A DNA stretch of 64,000 nucleotides, taken from Caulobacterales bacterium. Lineage in GTDB: Bacteria > Pseudomonadota > Alphaproteobacteria > Caulobacterales > Aquidulcibacteraceae. This document shows positions 59,063-64,000 of this stretch, piece after piece; positions within the stretch are counted from its first letter, which is position 1; every line of letters begins with the position of its first letter. Both the position numbers and the translations under genes were made by a program. The notes under the pieces are model-generated. The model was not told the DNA's origin and did no database searches. It worked only from the letters and a program-made list of their open reading frames with translations. The stretch covers positions 49,061 to 113,060 of the forward strand of contig JAFLCU010000012.1 of assembly GCA_017303355.1 (NCBI GenBank), read 5' to 3'.

Positions 59063-60616
59063 TTAGTTCCGCGCTTCGCAGCGCCAGATGAGGCGTTGGC
59101 TGGGTTCGCCTTGGGCGTATTCCATCAGGGATTCGTTGCGCGTCGCCACAACGCCAGGATCGCCTTGGCAGCCGCGCCCCGCGCCGGAGCTGGCGACGGC
59201 TTCGTTGGCGCGCGTGAACGTCTCTTCGCTGAGCGGATAGCGCTCGCGGCGGAATTCGCCGCTGTTGGGATCGATCGTGAGAATATCCATCACCCGCGCT
59301 TCGCCCAGAACGATGACGCGCCGATAGCGGCGGCCTTCGTCGATCGGCGCATAGAGCGTGCGTTCATTGACGCAGAGATTGCCGCTGGCGGTGAAGCTCA
59401 TGTCGGAGACGCCTTGGGCGCCGGTGCTTGCGGCGCGATCGAGCGTGCAGGTGATGGCGCCGTTGAATTCCGGCGCGATATCGACTTGGGCGCTTCGCTG
59501 TTCGTCGCGCATGCGCAAAAGCGCGATGCCCACGGCGACCACCAGGATGACGGCGACGGCCGCGCCGCCCAGGATCGCCAGCACGCCATGGCGCCGGCGC
59601 GGCGCTTCGAACGGCTCGGGATCGTGGTGAACTTGCGGATGCGCGTGTTCGTGCAGGGTGACGGGTTCTTGCGCTTGGCCATGGCGGCGGCGCGAGAGCA
59701 CGACAGCGCCCAGCACGCACACCGCCACGAACAGCGCGAGCGTGCCGCCGATCAGGATCACGACGGCGACGCGGGTCAGCCGGTCGGCGGTTTCGAGCTT
59801 GCTGGCGAGCTCTTCATTCTGGGTTTGCAGCGCCTGGATGGTCGCCGAACGCTCAGCTTCGACGCGTTCTGTGAAGGAGAGGCAGCGTTCGTCGCTCAGC
59901 GTCGGCGTGACGCCGGCTTCGTCCAGGAATTGGAGCAATTGGACGGCGCGGGTCGAGACGCCGCGGGTCTCGCGGGTGTCTTGTCCCGAGACGTGCCAGG
60001 AATTGACGCCGATCACCCGGCCGCATTCGTCCAGAAGCGGGCCGCCGGACGAGCCGGAGGAAATCACCGCCTGGTGGTTGATGGTGGGGATAAGATCGCC
60101 GGTGGGGGCCCGATCGCGCAGCGAGGCGATCTGGCCGGAGGTCCGCGAAGGCGGCGAGGGGCGCAGCAGATCGGCGCCGGTGGCGCCTTGGTAATCCACG
60201 TCGGGGTAGCCGAGGGCGACGACGCCGTCGCCCGGATGCGGTTCAACTGTGGATATCGTCAAAGGCGTCAGATCGCCGCCACCGTGAAACTCAAGCAGCG
60301 CCAGTTCGGAGAGCGGCGAATAGCGGATAATCGTCGCCGGGATCAGGCCCTCGCCCTCGGGCGGTACGATCGCCACGCCATATTCAGGTCGTTGCCGCGC
60401 CGGAGCCACCACGTGGGCATTGGTGACCACCAGGTTCGGGCCGACGACGAAGCCCGAGCCGGAGCCGTAAAGCATCCGGCCTTCGCTGGTTTGCAGGATG
60501 ACGACGACGCGCACAATTCCGCGTTCGGCGGTGTCGACGCTGTCTTGCGCCGCCGCCGGTACGGCGAACGCAACGAAAAGCGCCGCCGCCAGGAATCTTA
60601 ACGCCTTGATGATCAA
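59063..60616 (-). CDS. membrane trypsin-like protease with C-terminal extracytoplasmic domain
   Basis: A 517-residue protein starting with TTG at 60616 (GGGCGGGG upstream) and a signal peptide ending PAAAQ. The trypsin-like domain has His in LVVTNAHVVAPARQRPEYGV, Ser in INHQAVISSGSSGGPLLDEC, and in the Asp position SPLSELALLEF, a Glu rather than Asp. Two transmembrane helices (AVVILIGGTLALFVAVCVLG and GVLAILGGAAVAVILVVAVG) flank a His-rich basic segment. A C-terminal domain with Cys residues follows (FNGAITCTLD, RGCQGD, IWRCEARN). Likely an envelope quality-control protease. Confidence 0.75.
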   Translation of the reverse strand: MIIKALRFLAAALFVAFAVPAAAQDSVDTAERGIVRVVVILQTSEGRMLYGSGSGFVVGPNLVVTNAHVVAPARQRPEYGVAIVPPEGEGLIPATIIRYSPLSELALLEFHGGGDLTPLTISTVEPHPGDGVVALGYPDVDYQGATGADLLRPSPPSRTSGQIASLRDRAPTGDLIPTINHQAVISSGSSGGPLLDECGRVIGVNSWHVSGQDTRETRGVSTRAVQLLQFLDEAGVTPTLSDERCLSFTERVEAERSATIQALQTQNEELASKLETADRLTRVAVVILIGGTLALFVAVCVLGAVVLSRRRHGQAQEPVTLHEHAHPQVHHDPEPFEAPRRRHGVLAILGGAAVAVILVVAVGIALLRMRDEQRSAQVDIAPEFNGAITCTLDRAASTGAQGVSDMSFTASGNLCVNERTLYAPIDEGRRYRRVIVLGEARVMDILTIDPNSGEFRRERYPLSEETFTRANEAVASSGAGRGCQGDPGVVATRNESLMEYAQGEPSQRLIWRCEARN

Positions 60617-62022
<1,406 letters not shown>

Positions 62023-62054
62023 GCCGCAACCGCGCCAGCAAGAGGCGGCACTCA

Positions 62055-63185
62055 TTGGCTAGACGCAGAAGCACCGTGCGGCGCGCAGGCGGGGGACGAC
62101 GCATCCCCGCCGGCGTATTGCTGGCCATCGTGCTGGGGATCGGTGCGATCGTGCTCGTCGCCGTGCAAGCGCGCAATTCGGACGAAAGCAGTGTCGCGCA
62201 AGCGGGCGATGACGGTGCGGCCGCGGCCGGACGCGTCGCCACGGGTCCCGCGCGCGCCGGCGAGGATTTGTTCGCGCGCATCGGCGGGCTCTGGAACGCG
62301 CATGACCGCGTCGCGGAGTTGGAGCGCGAAAACCGCGAACTGCAGCAATGGCGTGAAATGGCCGAGCGTCTGGCTGAACGCAATGCGCGCTACGAAGCGC
62401 TGCTGCGCATGCCGGCGAGCGCGTTTGGCGAAGGCGCGGCTGTCGAAGAATCGATCGCCGCGCAATTGGTGCTGGATAGCGGCGGGCCGTTCACGCGCAC
62501 GCTTGTCGCCAACGCGGGCGCCGATCATGGCGTCCGTTCGGGCTTCATCGCGATCAACGAAAACGGCCTGATTGGCCGCGTCGTTTCGGTGGGGCGGCGC
62601 TCTTCGCGCGTGCTGATGCTGGATGATTACAATTCGCGCATTCCGGTGATGGGCGAGGCGTCGCGGGTGCGCGCCGTGTTGGCGGGCCAAGCGACGCGTC
62701 CGCCGGAACTGATTACGCACCCTTATCAAATGCAGGCGCCGCGTCTGGATTTCATCGTCGGCGCCCAAGCACTGCGCGAGGGCGAACGCGTCATCACCTC
62801 GGGCGATGGCGGACTTTTCCCGCGCGGCATCACGGTGGGCGTCGCACAACGTCAAAGCGATGGTTCGTGGCGCGTGGCGCTCTCGGCCGCGCAACGGCCG
62901 ATCGATTTCGTGCGCCTCATTCCGTTCGCCGGCATCGACGCGCCGGAAAACGCGCCGGCCGAGGACGATGGCCCGCCGCGCACCCAGCCGGTGTTCTGCC
63001 TGCTGCGGCGCGAACTGCGCGACAGCCTGGCGCGCTTCATGGCCGCCGGCGGGCGCAAGATCGACGCCTGGACGGCGCAGCACCGGCAGGTGATCGTGCC
63101 CTTCGACAGCCCCAACGACGACCCGCGCGCCTTTGCCAACGCCAACACCCTGGCCGAGCTGCGCCGGCTGGAACAGCACCCCTGA
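62055..63185 (+). CDS. mreC: MreC fused in frame to a MobA C-terminus (chimeric join)
   Basis: The first ~308 residues are MreC, the periplasmic scaffold protein that links MreB to wall enzymes. Seen are a basic N-terminus and one helix (GVLLAIVLGIGAIVLVAVQA), a coiled coil (DRVAELERENRELQQWREMA), and the beta domain (GVRSGFIAINENGLIGRVVS, ERVITSGDGGLFPRGITVGV). Starts with TTG. From about residue 309 the sequence becomes QPVFCLLRRELRDSLARFMA and GGRKIDAWTAQH, which is the C-terminus of MobA (molybdenum cofactor guanylyltransferase). Codons change to C-ending forms at the same point. The C-terminal end of MreC, mreD, pbp2 and rodA are missing. Confidence 0.85.
   Translation: MARRRSTVRRAGGGRRIPAGVLLAIVLGIGAIVLVAVQARNSDESSVAQAGDDGAAAAGRVATGPARAGEDLFARIGGLWNAHDRVAELERENRELQQWREMAERLAERNARYEALLRMPASAFGEGAAVEESIAAQLVLDSGGPFTRTLVANAGADHGVRSGFIAINENGLIGRVVSVGRRSSRVLMLDDYNSRIPVMGEASRVRAVLAGQATRPPELITHPYQMQAPRLDFIVGAQALREGERVITSGDGGLFPRGITVGVAQRQSDGSWRVALSAAQRPIDFVRLIPFAGIDAPENAPAEDDGPPRTQPVFCLLRRELRDSLARFMAAGGRKIDAWTAQHRQVIVPFDSPNDDPRAFANANTLAELRRLEQHP
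62943..62990. other. probable assembly breakpoint inside mreC
   Basis: MreC-like sequence ends around the GPPRT codons (to 62984) and MobA-like sequence begins with QPVFCLL (from 62985). The short GC-rich stretch GCCCGCCGCGCACC could be shared by both parents. Everything downstream looks like a different, betaproteobacterial genome. Confidence 0.7.
62985..63185 (+). pseudogene. mobA: mobA, C-terminal fragment
   Basis: Codes for about 66 residues matching the end of MobA: VFCLLRRELRDSLARFMAAG, GRKIDAWTAQHRQVIVPFD, and FANANTLAELRRLEQ, corresponding to the FxNxNTPEEL end of the family. The N-terminal nucleotide-binding part is absent. With moeA after it, this is a piece of a molybdenum cofactor locus. 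Broken by the join rather than by mutation, as far as can be seen. Confidence 0.75.
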
Positions 63186-63197
63186 AAGGAGACGCCC

Positions 63198-63718
63198 ATG
63201 CCCGCCACGCCACCCCTGACCATCCGCCTGCTCGGCCCGGCCGACCTGCCGGCCTACAAGGCGCTGCGCGACGTCGGCCTGCGCAACGACCCCGAGGCCT
63301 TCACCACCGATTTCAACGCCGGCTCGGCGCTGCCGGCGGCCAGCTACGCCACGCGGCTGGGACAGCCGCCGGAAGACCACTTCATCCTGGGCGCCTTCGA
63401 CGCCGCCGGCGCCATGCTGGGCGCCGTGGTGTGCGAGCGCGAGTCGCGCCTGAAAAAGCGCCACGAAGCGGCGCTGGTGGGCATGATCATTGCTCCGGAA
63501 GTGCGCAGCCGCGGCATCGGCAAGGCGCTGCTGGCCGAGTTCGTCAAGCTGGCGCGCCAGCTGCCCGGGTTGGAGCAGGTGGTGCTGTCGGTGACGGCCA
63601 GCAACGCCCAGGCGCTGGCGCTGTACGAACACGCCGGCTTCGTGCGCTACGGCCTGCTGCCGCGCGCCATCAAGATCGATGGCCGCTACCACGACAAGGC
63701 GCTGATGGTCAAAGTGCT

Positions 63719-63722
<4 letters not shown>
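63198..63722 (+). CDS. GNAT family N-acetyltransferase
   Basis: A 174-residue acetyl-CoA-dependent transferase. AAAGGAG ribosome site upstream. Core motifs: IRLLGPADLPAYKALRDVGL, MLGAVVCERESRLKKRHEAA, the acetyl-CoA loop VGMIIAPEVRSRGIGKALLA, EQVVLSVTASNAQALALYEH and AGFVRYG. The substrate is unknown. It lies between mobA and moeA remnants on the foreign side of the join, with C-ending codon preference unlike the rest of the window. The stop overlaps the moeA start (ATGA). Confidence 0.9.

Positions 63723-64000
<278 letters not shown>

Noticed and set aside
59096..60601. 501-codon open frame antisense to the membrane protease
   Set aside because: No ribosome site or domain; composition is Arg/Ala/Gly-biased, and the opposite strand encodes a recognisable protease.

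Overview
The window is GC-rich, gene-dense chromosomal DNA of an alphaproteobacterium, most likely a member of the Caulobacterales or Hyphomonadaceae type (family placement is inference). The evidence is a permuted two-piece ssrA gene with an alphaproteobacterial-style tag, an alpha-type SspB adaptor, the fumC-DUF4169-ribbon-helix-helix set, a Fe-S scaffold-yidD-thrS neighbourhood, and remnants of the alphaproteobacterial thyA-folA-hflK-hflC-degP-serB-miaA-ilvC gene order. No CRISPR array, insertion sequence, prophage or tRNA gene was recognised. The last ~1 kb (from about 62,980) does not fit: mreC runs in frame into the C-terminus of a MobA protein, followed by a GNAT gene and the start of moeA, with different codon habits and betaproteobacteria-like sequence. 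This is most simply a chimeric assembly join.

Layout. 1-4 kb: end of an RTX protein, a family of small cysteine-containing lipoproteins, an SseB-like secreted protein, a Fe-S scaffold protein, then a previously unannotated 12-residue leader peptide with six Thr codons just ahead of yidD-thrS, which looks like a threonine attenuator. 6-10 kb: glycosyltransferase cassette (GT2, GT39/ArnT-like, DPM1/ArnC-like GT2, 4-TM protein). 10-17 kb: HTH protein, amidase, secreted seven-blade propeller, chalcone isomerase-like protein, and two tandem TIR-domain membrane proteins (TIR-DUF805 and TIR-TM-beta-sandwich). 17-24.6 kb: RHH/DUF4169/fumC, a two-TM protein with a TIR-like C-terminus, a RusA-like nuclease, sspB, tmRNA, aquaporin, thyA. 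24.6-36 kb: accessory genes (ANL ligase, outer-membrane barrel, unknowns) inserted between thyA and folA, then SMP-30, GST, pyruvate kinase, YcxB-like protein, P450 and two paralogous winged-helix regulators. 36-49 kb: Mrp/ApbC without its usual CxxC, hflKC, esterase, DegP-like protease, HAD, serB, miaA, lipoproteins, DUF924, ilvC, purT. 49-62 kb: SDR, two PAS-only proteins, serine hydrolase, DEAD-box helicase, 2OG oxygenase, GIY-YIG-like protein, VTT membrane protein, sorbosone dehydrogenase-like lipoprotein, membrane trypsin-like protease, mreB and truncated mreC.

How it works together. The core is housekeeping: translation (thrS, miaA, DEAD helicase), folate and thymidylate (thyA, folA), purine (purT), membrane proteolysis (hflKC-degP), ribosome rescue plus degradation (ssrA next to sspB) and cell shape (mreBC). 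Between these genes lie several families of intergenic palindromes. Some hide or supply Shine-Dalgarno sequences (folA, miaA, P450), one is translated as the tail of YidD, and one family sits directly on stop codons.
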